Assembly (NCBI GenBank): GCA_021817685.1 | Contig: JAKAGD010000053.1 | Coordinates: forward strand, 1-5,490 | Direction: 5' to 3' | DNA length: 5,490 nt | DNA from: a bacterium | GTDB lineage: Bacteria > Patescibacteriota > Minisyncoccia > Phycocordibacterales > Phycocordibacteraceae | Shown here: positions 1 to 4,341 of the stretch, in pieces | Layout of the letters: each line of letters begins with the position of its first letter | How positions within the stretch are numbered: position 1 is the stretch's first letter | Made by a program: the position numbers and the translations under genes | The notes under the pieces: model-generated | What the model was told of the DNA's origin: nothing | Databases searched by the model: none | What the model saw: only the letters and a program-made list of their open reading frames with translations

Positions 1-1
1 C

Positions 2-409
2 TTCCCGATGGTGGACATCTCCGTGGATCTCTACGACGGTTCGTACCACGATGTGGACTCCTCCGAGATCGCCTTCAAGATCGCGGCGTCTATGGCGTTC
101 CAGGAAGCGGCGGCGAAAGCAAAGGCTGTCATTCTGGAACCGATCATGCGCGTGGAAGTCATCGTGCCGGACCAGTTCATGGGCGACATCACCGGGAACC
201 TCTCGGGGAAGCGCGGCCAGATAGAGGGCATGGAAGAGCGCGGCATGAACAAGGTCGTGCACGCGAAAGTTCCGCTCTCCGAAATGTTCGGCTACACCAC
301 CACGCTCCGCTCCATGACCGAGGGCCGCGGCAGCATGACGATGGAATTCGACCACTACGACGTGGTGCCGAACAACGTTGCGACGGATATCATCGCCTCC
401 CGCAAGTAA
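2..409 (+). CDS. fusA: Elongation factor G, C-terminal part (partial at the window start)
   Basis: EF-G is the GTPase that translocates tRNA and mRNA through the ribosome. Only the last 135 residues are present, covering the end of domain IV and domain V. The reading frame is open to the left edge, so the true start lies outside the window. Recognisable segments are [18 protein letters not shown] (end of domain IV), LEPIMRVEV (entry to domain V), [29 protein letters not shown] and [13 protein letters not shown]. All align closely with the C-terminus of E. coli EF-G. The stop is TAA at 407-409 and the length matches the family's normal end. EF-G normally precedes tuf in the str operon; here 791 bp holding another gene separate the two. 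The identity is certain. Whether anything is odd upstream cannot be judged. Confidence 0.98.
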   Translation, partial: FPMVDISVDLYDGSYHDVDSSEIAFKIAASMAFQEAAAKAKAVILEPIMRVEVIVPDQFMGDITGNLSGKRGQIEGMEERGMNKVVHAKVPLSEMFGYTTTLRSMTEGRGSMTMEFDHYDVVPNNVATDIIASRK

Positions 410-433
410 TCAGATTTGTAAAAGTGCCCTATA

Positions 434-464
434 CACAGCGGCCGCCCACAGGGCGGCCGCTGTG
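434..464 (+). terminator. Perfect 14-bp GC hairpin after fusA, probable terminator with a weak U-tract
   Basis: The arms at 434-447 and 451-464 are perfect reverse complements (CACAGCGGCCGCCC and GGGCGGCCGCTGTG) around a 3-nt ACA loop, 24 bases after the fusA stop. Stability and position argue for transcript-end formation or 3'-end protection of fusA mRNA. The sequence after the stem (CTACTATCTCC) is not a U-run, so intrinsic termination may be weak. The right arm overlaps the TG of a candidate extended -10 promoter, which makes a compact end/start junction. Confidence 0.6.
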
Positions 465-471
465 CTACTAT
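463..471 (+). promoter_or_regulatory. Candidate extended -10 promoter (TGC-TACTAT) for the leader ORF and unknown gene
   Basis: TGC at 463-465 directly precedes TACTAT (466-471), matching the extended -10 layout TGnTAnnnT. No -35-like hexamer lies 16-18 bp upstream because the fusA hairpin occupies that position. Transcription would start near 477-478, on the ATG of the leader ORF, giving a leaderless or almost leaderless transcript. TACTAT matches TATAAT at only four of six positions, so this is a moderate candidate. Read-through from fusA is the alternative source of transcript. Confidence 0.4.
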
Positions 472-477
472 CTCCCT

Positions 478-549
478 ATGGCACGCAAGCAGCAGAATCT
501 TCTCGGACTCCTCCTTACCACCTCTGGTGGAGGATTCAGTTGTGTCTAG
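478..549 (+). CDS. Putative 23-residue regulatory leader peptide
   Basis: ATG at 478 to TAG at 547-549 encodes a short peptide beginning MARKQQN, followed by LLGLLLTTSGGG and ending FSCV. Five of six consecutive residues are leucine (codons CTT CTC GGA CTC CTC CTT, 499-516). That block lies just before the first of several mutually exclusive RNA stems. A Leu-rich short ORF immediately ahead of an antiterminator/terminator pair is the layout of classical attenuation leaders such as leu and ilv. No SD precedes it; the probable transcription start is at or next to its ATG, so initiation would be leaderless. The peptide itself is probably not functional beyond being translated. A 23-codon open frame can also occur by chance, so support comes from the surrounding RNA architecture. 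I do not recognise the peptide. Confidence 0.45.
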   Translation: MARKQQNLLGLLLTTSGGGFSCV

Positions 550-606
550 ATTCTAAAAGAAACCAGATACACCCGAGGCCTCCACCAGGAGGCCTCGGTT
601 CGTTTT
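508..606 (+). promoter_or_regulatory. Putative transcription attenuator with competing antiterminator stems
   Basis: Four segments can pair in exclusive combinations. Segment 1 (518-522, CCACC) pairs with 526-530 (GGTGG). Segment 2 (524-533, CTGGTGGAGG) pairs perfectly over 10 bp with 579-588 (CCTCCACCAG). That blocks segment 3 (573-583) from pairing with segment 4 (588-598) in the terminator. A ribosome paused on the Leu codons at 505-516 would mask segment 1 and free segment 2, favouring read-through. A ribosome reaching the stop at 547-549 would cover part of segment 2 and let the terminator form. Only 17 nt separate the end of the U-tract from the SD of the next gene, and no promoter is visible there. 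That gene therefore depends on read-through. The pairing is read from sequence; regulation is inferred. Confidence 0.5.
573..606 (+). terminator. Rho-independent terminator upstream of the unknown gene
   Basis: An 11-bp perfect GC-rich stem (573-583 CCGAGGCCTCC, 588-598 GGAGGCCTCGG) with an ACCA loop is followed by TTCGTTTT (599-606). It stands between the leader ORF and the 111-codon gene, not after a gene, which marks it as an attenuator rather than an operon end. Confidence 0.75.
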
Positions 607-623
607 GATCTTTCACAACAAGA

Positions 624-634
624 GAGGAGAAGGG
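624..634 (+). promoter_or_regulatory. Strong Shine-Dalgarno site, the only one at any gene start in the window
   Basis: GAGGAG at 624-629, followed by AAGGG, lies 6 nt before the ATG at 636. It fixes the start of the unknown gene. None of the core translation genes here has a comparable purine-rich site. Confidence 0.75.
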
Positions 635-635
635 T

Positions 636-971
636 ATGGCTAGCATCATCGTTGACGCTGCACCGAAGGGCCTGTTGCTGTCGGAAGTGAGGCAAGCGCT
701 CTGCACAATGGCTGACAAGTTGAACAGCAGGCGCACCGCTCGAAAAGTCACCCAATTCGCGACGGTCTGCGTGGGCGAGGAGCTCGCGCATCCGGCGACA
801 GGGAACGTCTCGTTCCTCGTCTCGTTCTCGGACAAGGACCGGACAGCCCGGCGCTACCTCCAGCTGGGTTTGAAGCAGTTGGACGGGCTCGGCAAGGAAC
901 GGCTTCTGCGGTCCGAGGAGGTAAGCGCCAATTGGTATTCCCTCGTTCGGTTCGATCCCTGTTTGGCATGA
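636..971 (+). CDS. Unrecognised 111-residue protein between fusA and tuf
   Basis: I do not recognise this protein. ATG at 636 is chosen because GAGGAG sits 6 nt upstream; the stop is TGA at 969-971. By eye the sequence suggests strand (IIVDA, 4-8), helix (about 13-32), strand (FATVCV, 41-46), strand (NVSFLVSF, 57-64), helix (about 68-85) and strand (WYSLVRF, 100-106). This beta-alpha-beta-beta-alpha-beta order fits a small ferredoxin-like fold, but that is inference. No signal peptide or membrane segment is seen, so it is probably cytoplasmic. It has three cysteines (23, 45, 109) with no metal-site spacing. Codon use differs from its neighbours: AGG and CGA for Arg and five TTG codons for Leu, against mainly CGC and CTC around it. 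The gene has its own attenuator upstream and terminator downstream. A role linked to translation status is suggested only by position and leader design. Confidence 0.8.
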   Translation: MASIIVDAAPKGLLLSEVRQALCTMADKLNSRRTARKVTQFATVCVGEELAHPATGNVSFLVSFSDKDRTARRYLQLGLKQLDGLGKERLLRSEEVSANWYSLVRFDPCLA

Positions 972-989
972 TCTGCCATGCGGGAGTCG

Positions 990-1034
990 CGGCCGCCGTT
1001 CGCCCATAAGGCGAATCGGCGGCCGGTTTCTTTC
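990..1034 (+). terminator. Rho-independent terminator of the unknown gene
   Basis: The arms at 990-1004 and 1010-1025 pair over 15 bp with one bulged T (1016) around a CATAA loop, followed by a pyrimidine/T-rich tail (TTTCTTTCCC, 1027 onward). It begins 18 nt after the TGA and closes the unit before the tuf promoter. Confidence 0.75.
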
Positions 1035-1047
1035 CCGTGCTCGCGTC

Positions 1048-1076
1048 TTGCATTCCGCAAGCGCTTCTCGTATAGT
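1048..1076 (+). promoter_or_regulatory. Promoter of tuf-rpsJ (TTGCAT-17-TATAGT)
   Basis: The -35 box TTGCAT (1048-1053) and -10 box TATAGT (1071-1076) are separated by exactly 17 bp. Each is close to the sigma-70 consensus, and transcription should start near 1083. The layout and the following GCC are shared with the promoter ahead of rplC. An overlapping TATAAC (1079-1084) is less likely because the spacing to TTGCAT would be 25 bp. Confidence 0.8.
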
Positions 1077-1082
1077 GCCTAT

Positions 1083-1200
1083 AACGCATCTTGGCGTCGC
1101 TCTTTGGCTTGTCTGCTTTTGTGAGTCGGCAAGCTTAAGGGTTTGTTCCGACTCGCGTCGGATTAATTCGTGATTTATTAATTAGATTAACCGATTCACT
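1083..1200 (+). promoter_or_regulatory. Structured tuf mRNA leader (about 118 nt) with alternative hairpins
   Basis: Stem C pairs 1102-1113 with 1128-1139 (CTTTGGCTTGTC with GGCAAGCTTAAG, one T-T mismatch and two wobbles). Stem A pairs 1120-1129 with 1148-1157, with GAGTCGG/CCGACTC as a perfect 7-bp core. Stem B is CCGAC (1148-1152) with GTCGG (1157-1161). Stem A shares bases with both B and C, so A competes with B plus C. The last 40 nt before the ATG are AT-rich and lack an SD, suggesting an unstructured ribosome landing site. No U-run follows any stem, so control at translation or RNA stability is more likely than termination. Confidence 0.5.
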
Positions 1201-2400
1201 ATGGCAGAATTCAATCGTGCAAAGCCGCACATGAACGTAGGCACCATCGGCCACGTTGACCACGGCAAGACGACGCTCACCGCAGGCATCCTCCACGTCC
1301 TCGATATGTTGAAGGGCGAGGGCTATGGCGCCCGCGTGGAAGCCGTCGACAAGATCGACAGCGCTCCTGAGGAAAAGGCGCGCGGTATTACCATCGCGCT
1401 CCACCACTCGGAGTACGAGACCCCGAACCGGCACTATGCGCACATCGATGCGCCGGGACACGCCGACTACATTAAGAACATGATCACCGGTGCCGCCCAG
1501 ATGGACGGCGCGGTACTCGTGGTCGCCGCAACCGACGGCGTGATGCCGCAGACGCGCGAGCACATCCTCCTTGCGAAGCAGGTGGGCCTCAAGAAGCTCA
1601 TCGTCTTCCTCAACAAGGTGGACATGGTCGCCGAGGCGGACCTCATCGACCTCGTCGAAGAGGAGATCCGCGAACTGCTCACGAAGCAGGGCTACGACGG
1701 CGCAGCGACGCCGATCATCCGCGGTTCGGGCTTGAAGGCGCTCGAAGCGAAGGATGTGAACGACGAGTGGGCGAAAAAGGCAAAGGAGCTCGTGGACACT
1801 ATGGACACGTACTTCGACCTGCCGGAGCGCGAAGTCAGCAAGCCGTTCCTCATGCCGATCGAGGACATCTTCTCGATCGAAGGCCGCGGCACCGTCGTCA
1901 CGGGCCGCATTGAGCGCGGTATCATCAAGGTCGGCGAGGAAGTTGAGATCGTCGGTATCAAGCCGACGGCCAAGACGACCGTTACCGGCATTGAAATGTT
2001 CAATAAGCAGCTCCAGGAAGGCCAGGCCGGCGACAACGCGGGCATCCTTCTCCGCGGCACGAAGAAGGAAGACGTGCACCGCGGCCAGGTTCTCGCAAAG
2101 ACGGGTTCGGTCACGCCGCACACCGATTTCGAGGCCGAGGTCTACGTGCTCGGCAAGGATGAGGGCGGCCGCCACACGCCGTTCTTCTCGGGCTACAAGC
2201 CGCAGTTCTACATCCGCACCACGGACGTCACGGGCGAAGTGACGCTTCCGGAAGGCAATGAGATGGTGATGCCGGGCGACACGGTCACCTTCAAGGTGAA
2301 GCTCGTCGCGCCGGTCGCGCTCGAGGAACAGCAGCACTTCGCCATCCGCGAAGGCGGCAAGACCGTCGGCGCCGGCGTGGTGACCAAGATCACCGCCTAA
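1201..2400 (+). CDS. tuf: Elongation factor Tu
   Basis: EF-Tu is the GTPase that delivers aminoacyl-tRNA to the ribosomal A site. The 399-residue length is slightly above the usual 393-397. The GTPase motifs are complete: G1 GHVDHGKT (17-24), G2 with the Mg-binding Thr in RGIT (61-64), G3 DAPGH (83-87, with the catalytic His at 87), G4 NKVD (138-141) and G5 SGLKAL (176-181). Domain 2 contains [13 protein letters not shown] (228-240). Domain 3 contains [11 protein letters not shown] (319-329) and ends [15 protein letters not shown]3 has Ala where E. coli has Cys81, a substitution I associate with CPR and archaeal-type factors. The ATG at 1201 is supported by the standard [12 protein letters not shown]-terminus; no SD is present. 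The gene has its own promoter and is followed 22 nt later by rpsJ. Confidence 0.99.
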   Translation: MAEFNRAKPHMNVGTIGHVDHGKTTLTAGILHVLDMLKGEGYGARVEAVDKIDSAPEEKARGITIALHHSEYETPNRHYAHIDAPGHADYIKNMITGAAQMDGAVLVVAATDGVMPQTREHILLAKQVGLKKLIVFLNKVDMVAEADLIDLVEEEIRELLTKQGYDGAATPIIRGSGLKALEAKDVNDEWAKKAKELVDTMDTYFDLPEREVSKPFLMPIEDIFSIEGRGTVVTGRIERGIIKVGEEVEIVGIKPTAKTTVTGIEMFNKQLQEGQAGDNAGILLRGTKKEDVHRGQVLAKTGSVTPHTDFEAEVYVLGKDEGGRHTPFFSGYKPQFYIRTTDVTGEVTLPEGNEMVMPGDTVTFKVKLVAPVALEEQQHFAIREGGKTVGAGVVTKITA

Positions 2401-2422
2401 GCACTCGCGCAGCACTGCTCTT

Positions 2423-2812
2423 ATGGCAACAAAAACGGAAACGAAACCAAAAGCGAAGGCCGCTCCCAAGCGCGCCGCGAAGAAAGCGGCAGCTGCCGCT
2501 CCGGCGGAACACAAGCTTCGCATTCGCGTCCGCGCCTACGAGCACAAGATCCTTGATCTCTCGGTGAAGCAGATTATGGACACCGCCGCCCGCTTTGACG
2601 CCGTCGTCGTCGGCCCCGTGCCGCTCCCGACGGAAATCAAGCGCTGGACGGTCAACCGTTCTACGTTCGTCCACAAAGACGCGCGCGAACAGTTTGAAAT
2701 GCGCGTCCATAAGCGCCTCATCGACATCATGAATCCGTCCCCGAAGGTGATCGAGGCCCTCACGAACCTCAACCTGCCGTCCGGTGTGACGATAGATGTG
2801 AAGATGGTCTAA
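2423..2812 (+). CDS. rpsJ: 30S ribosomal protein S10 (NusE) with a Lys/Ala-rich N-terminal extension
   Basis: S10 belongs to the 30S head and, as NusE, takes part in transcription antitermination. The conserved core runs from KLRIRVRAYEHKILD (about residue 31) through GPVPLPTEIKRWTV and KDAREQFEMRVHKRLIDI to LPSGVTIDVKM. It is 129 residues long against about 103 for typical S10. The surplus is the first 30 residues, a low-complexity Lys/Ala/Pro segment likely to be disordered and RNA-binding. The usual SPHVNK loop near the decoding region reads STFVHK. ATG at 2423 lies 22 nt after the tuf stop with no SD. A later start is unlikely because no Met or other good start precedes the core closely. 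It is co-transcribed with tuf and followed by a terminator, separating it from the rest of the S10 operon. Confidence 0.97.
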   Translation: MATKTETKPKAKAAPKRAAKKAAAAAPAEHKLRIRVRAYEHKILDLSVKQIMDTAARFDAVVVGPVPLPTEIKRWTVNRSTFVHKDAREQFEMRVHKRLIDIMNPSPKVIEALTNLNLPSGVTIDVKMV

Positions 2813-2829
2813 CAAAGACCGCCAAGATA

Positions 2830-2878
2830 GAACACACAACCGCCCGCAAGGGCGGTTGTGTGTTTCTTGCATCTTTTT
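2830..2878 (+). terminator. Rho-independent terminator between rpsJ and rplC
   Basis: A perfect 15-bp stem (2831-2845 with 2850-2864) is capped by a GCAA tetraloop of the GNRA type. It begins 18 nt after the rpsJ stop. The tail is TTTCTTGCATCTTTTT. This is the strongest terminator in the window. Its T-rich tail contains the -35 box of the next promoter. Confidence 0.92.
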
Positions 2879-2895
2879 CGGGGGTAAGGTAGAGT
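2867..2895 (+). promoter_or_regulatory. Promoter of rplC-rplD-rplW-rplB (TTGCAT-17-TAGAGT)
   Basis: The -35 box TTGCAT (2867-2872) is separated by 17 bp from the -10 box TAGAGT (2890-2895). The -35 box and spacing are identical to the tuf promoter and the -10 differs at one base; both -10 boxes are followed by GCC. The start should be near 2902. It lies inside the tail of the rpsJ terminator, so a terminator and promoter overlap. Confidence 0.72.
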
Positions 2896-2901
2896 GCCCC
2901 T

Positions 2902-2999
2902 ATCGCTATGACCCCATGCGGGTCCTCCAGCACATCGCGCCACGCGATTGCTGTGGCGCGATTTGCTTTGAAAATCTCTGATTTTCACCCAACAAAAGA
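2902..2999 (+). promoter_or_regulatory. Structured rplC mRNA leader with three hairpins
   Basis: Hairpin 1 pairs 2910-2914 with 2920-2924 (GACCC/GGGTC). Hairpin 2 pairs 2929-2943 with 2953-2967, including the perfect 10-bp core ATCGCGCCAC/GTGGCGCGAT and one C-T mismatch, with a 9-nt loop. Hairpin 3 pairs 2969-2976 with 2980-2987 (TGAAAATC/GATTTTCA) with a TCT loop. No U-tract follows, so it is not a terminator. Leaders of r-protein operons often bind one of the encoded proteins (L4 controls the S10 operon in E. coli). An L4- or L3-binding leader is a reasonable inference but is not shown. Confidence 0.5.
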
Positions 3000-3003
3000 A
3001 TGA
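2908..3003 (+). CDS. Putative 31-residue upstream ORF overlapping the rplC start (ATGA)
   Basis: ATG at 2908 lies about 6 nt after the predicted transcription start. The frame stays open for 31 codons through all three hairpins. Its TGA (3001-3003) overlaps the rplC ATG (3000-3002) as ATGA, the usual arrangement for translational coupling. The peptide begins MTPCGSSSTS and ends HPTKE; it resembles nothing I know. If it is translated, ribosomes would melt the leader hairpins and could reinitiate on rplC, which has no SD. An open frame this long can arise by chance in GC-rich DNA, so confidence is limited. Confidence 0.35.
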   Translation: MTPCGSSSTSRHAIAVARFALKISDFHPTKE

Positions 3004-3614
3004 AATTCATCCTCGCCAAGAAAGAGAAAATGACCCGTATTTTTACGGACGACGGCCGCGCCTACGCGGGGACTATTCTCATTACCGACCCGGTCACGGT
3101 GACGCAGGTCAAGACGAAGGACGGCAAGGACGCCTACGCAGCCGTCCAGCTCGGTATGGGTGAGCGCCGCACGAAGAACATCTCTAAGGCGGTCTTAGGC
3201 CACACGAAGGGCAAGGGATACGAAGCAATTCGCGAGTTCCGCACGGACACGCCGGCGGAGGTCGGTTCCGCCATTGACGCCTCCATCTTCGCCGTCGGCG
3301 ACGTGGTGCGCGTCTCGGGCATCACAAAGGGCAAGGGCTTCGCCGGCGTAGTGAAGCGCCACGGTTTCCACGGCGGCCCGCGCTCTCACGGCCAGAAGCA
3401 CACGGAACGCTCTCCGGGCTCCATCGGAGGCTCGGGCGGCCGCGCCGGCGGCCGCGTTGTGAAAGGCAAGCGCATGGCAGGCCGCATGGGCTCTGATCGC
3501 GTGACCGTGAAGAACTTGAAGGTCCTTGCCGTAGACGTGAAGGCCGGCGAGATAATCGTGAGCGGCGCCGTGCCGGGCCGCCGCGGCACCATGCTCGAGG
3601 TAGTCTCCGCATAA
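3000..3614 (+). CDS. rplC: 50S ribosomal protein L3
   Basis: L3 is an early-assembly 23S rRNA-binding protein whose long loop reaches toward the peptidyl transferase centre. It is 204 residues, close to the usual 205-210. Recognisable regions are the N-terminal KKEKMTRIFTDDG (7-19), KGKGFAGVVKRHGFHGG (110-126), SHGQKHTERSPGSIG (129-143), and KGKRMAGRMGSDRVTVKNL (155-173). The loop after GSIG reads GSGGRAGGRVV. Compared with E. coli it is about two residues longer and lacks the Gln that PrmB methylates there (Gln150). The start at 3000 gives the standard N-terminus; MTR at residue 11 would remove the first strand. No SD is seen, and the start overlaps the stop of a small upstream ORF. It leads the rplC-rplD-rplW-rplB unit. 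Confidence 0.98.
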   Translation: MKFILAKKEKMTRIFTDDGRAYAGTILITDPVTVTQVKTKDGKDAYAAVQLGMGERRTKNISKAVLGHTKGKGYEAIREFRTDTPAEVGSAIDASIFAVGDVVRVSGITKGKGFAGVVKRHGFHGGPRSHGQKHTERSPGSIGGSGGRAGGRVVKGKRMAGRMGSDRVTVKNLKVLAVDVKAGEIIVSGAVPGRRGTMLEVVSA

Positions 3615-3624
3615 TTTGAATACT

Positions 3625-4335
3625 ATGGCTACCGCAAAAAAGACTATGAAGAAGGAATACGTACCGATCGAGGCGGACATCTTCTCTATGGAAGGGAAGA
3701 AGGTCGGCAGCATTGCGCTCCCGGAAGCGCTCTTCGGTCAGCCGTGGCGCACGGACCTCGTGCACCAGGTCACGACCGCGATGCAGGCGAACCTGCGCCA
3801 GAACCGCGCCCACACGAAGGACCGCTCCGAAGTCTCCGGCGGCGGCAAGAAGCCGTGGAAGCAGAAGGGCACCGGCCAGGCGCGCCATAGCTCCACACGC
3901 TCGCCGATATGGCGCCACGGCGGCATCACGTTCGGCCCGCGCAACGTCCGCGACTACAGCGAGAAGATCAACCGCAAGATGCGCATCGGCGCTCTCCTCT
4001 CCGCGCTTTCCAAGAAGGCGAAGGACGGCGAGCTTATTCTCGTGGACAAGCTCTCTTTCGCCGCGCCGAAGACCTCCGTTGCGAAGTCGGCTATCGCGGC
4101 GCTCGCGAAGGGTGCGAACGCGGGCGCGCTCGCAACGAAGTCCAAGAACGCCGCGCTCCTTGCGCTCTCGTCCTACGACGCGAACGCTATCAAAAGTTTC
4201 AGCAACTTCGGCAACCTGATGACGGAAGAGCTCCGCAACCTGAATCCGGTGGAGGTGCTTTCCCACAAGTACCTCATCATTGAGAATCCGGAGGCGGCTT
4301 TCAAGGCGCTCGCTGCGCGCGCGAAGTCTAAATAA
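3625..4335 (+). CDS. rplD: 50S ribosomal protein L4
   Basis: L4 binds domain I of 23S rRNA and lines the exit tunnel. In E. coli it also represses the S10 operon by transcription and translation control. The family core is clear: RSEVSGGGKKPWKQKGTGQAR (67-87), SPIWRHGGITFGPR (93-106) and the C-terminal globular part with KSFSNFGNL and SHKYLIIE (213-220). It is 236 residues against about 200-210 usual. The excess is a basic N-terminal segment (MATAKKTMKKEY) and an Ala/Lys-rich C-terminal half ending ARAKSK. ATG at 3625 is preferred over an in-frame TTG at 3616, which is only one base after the rplC stop. It lies 10 nt after rplC and 6 nt before rplW, and has no SD. Confidence 0.97.
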   Translation: MATAKKTMKKEYVPIEADIFSMEGKKVGSIALPEALFGQPWRTDLVHQVTTAMQANLRQNRAHTKDRSEVSGGGKKPWKQKGTGQARHSSTRSPIWRHGGITFGPRNVRDYSEKINRKMRIGALLSALSKKAKDGELILVDKLSFAAPKTSVAKSAIAALAKGANAGALATKSKNAALLALSSYDANAIKSFSNFGNLMTEELRNLNPVEVLSHKYLIIENPEAAFKALAARAKSK

Positions 4336-4341
4336 ATCACC

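Noticed and set aside
418..433. A third copy of the AGTGCC-TAT promoter-like motif (GTAAAAGTGCCCTATA) after fusA
   Set aside because: It resembles the -10 downstream context of the tuf and rplC promoters, but has no TTGCAT or other -35 box 17 bp upstream and a poor -10 hexamer.
529..608. GGAGG (529-533) followed 6 nt later by TTG (540), opening a 22-codon frame through the terminator
   Set aside because: GGAGG is already explained as part of the antiterminator segment, and the TTG frame has no other support.
438..997. GCGGCCGCC shared by the hairpins at 434-464 and 990-1025, as a possible repeat flanking an insertion
   Set aside because: The same 9-mer or close variants occur inside tuf and rplC from Gly/Arg codons, and no direct repeats or inverted ends flank the accessory unit.
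1081..1173. A 30-codon open frame in the tuf leader with no ATG, and a 15-codon TTG frame at 1091-1138
   Set aside because: No ATG or GTG start near the transcript start and no SD; easily explained by chance.
1135..2523. A 462-codon open frame antisense to tuf
   Set aside because: Same mirror effect; tuf on the + strand is unambiguous.
3616..3624. TTG at 3616 as the rplD start
   Set aside because: It would add only three residues (MNT) and sits one base after the rplC stop. ATG at 3625 is the normal choice.
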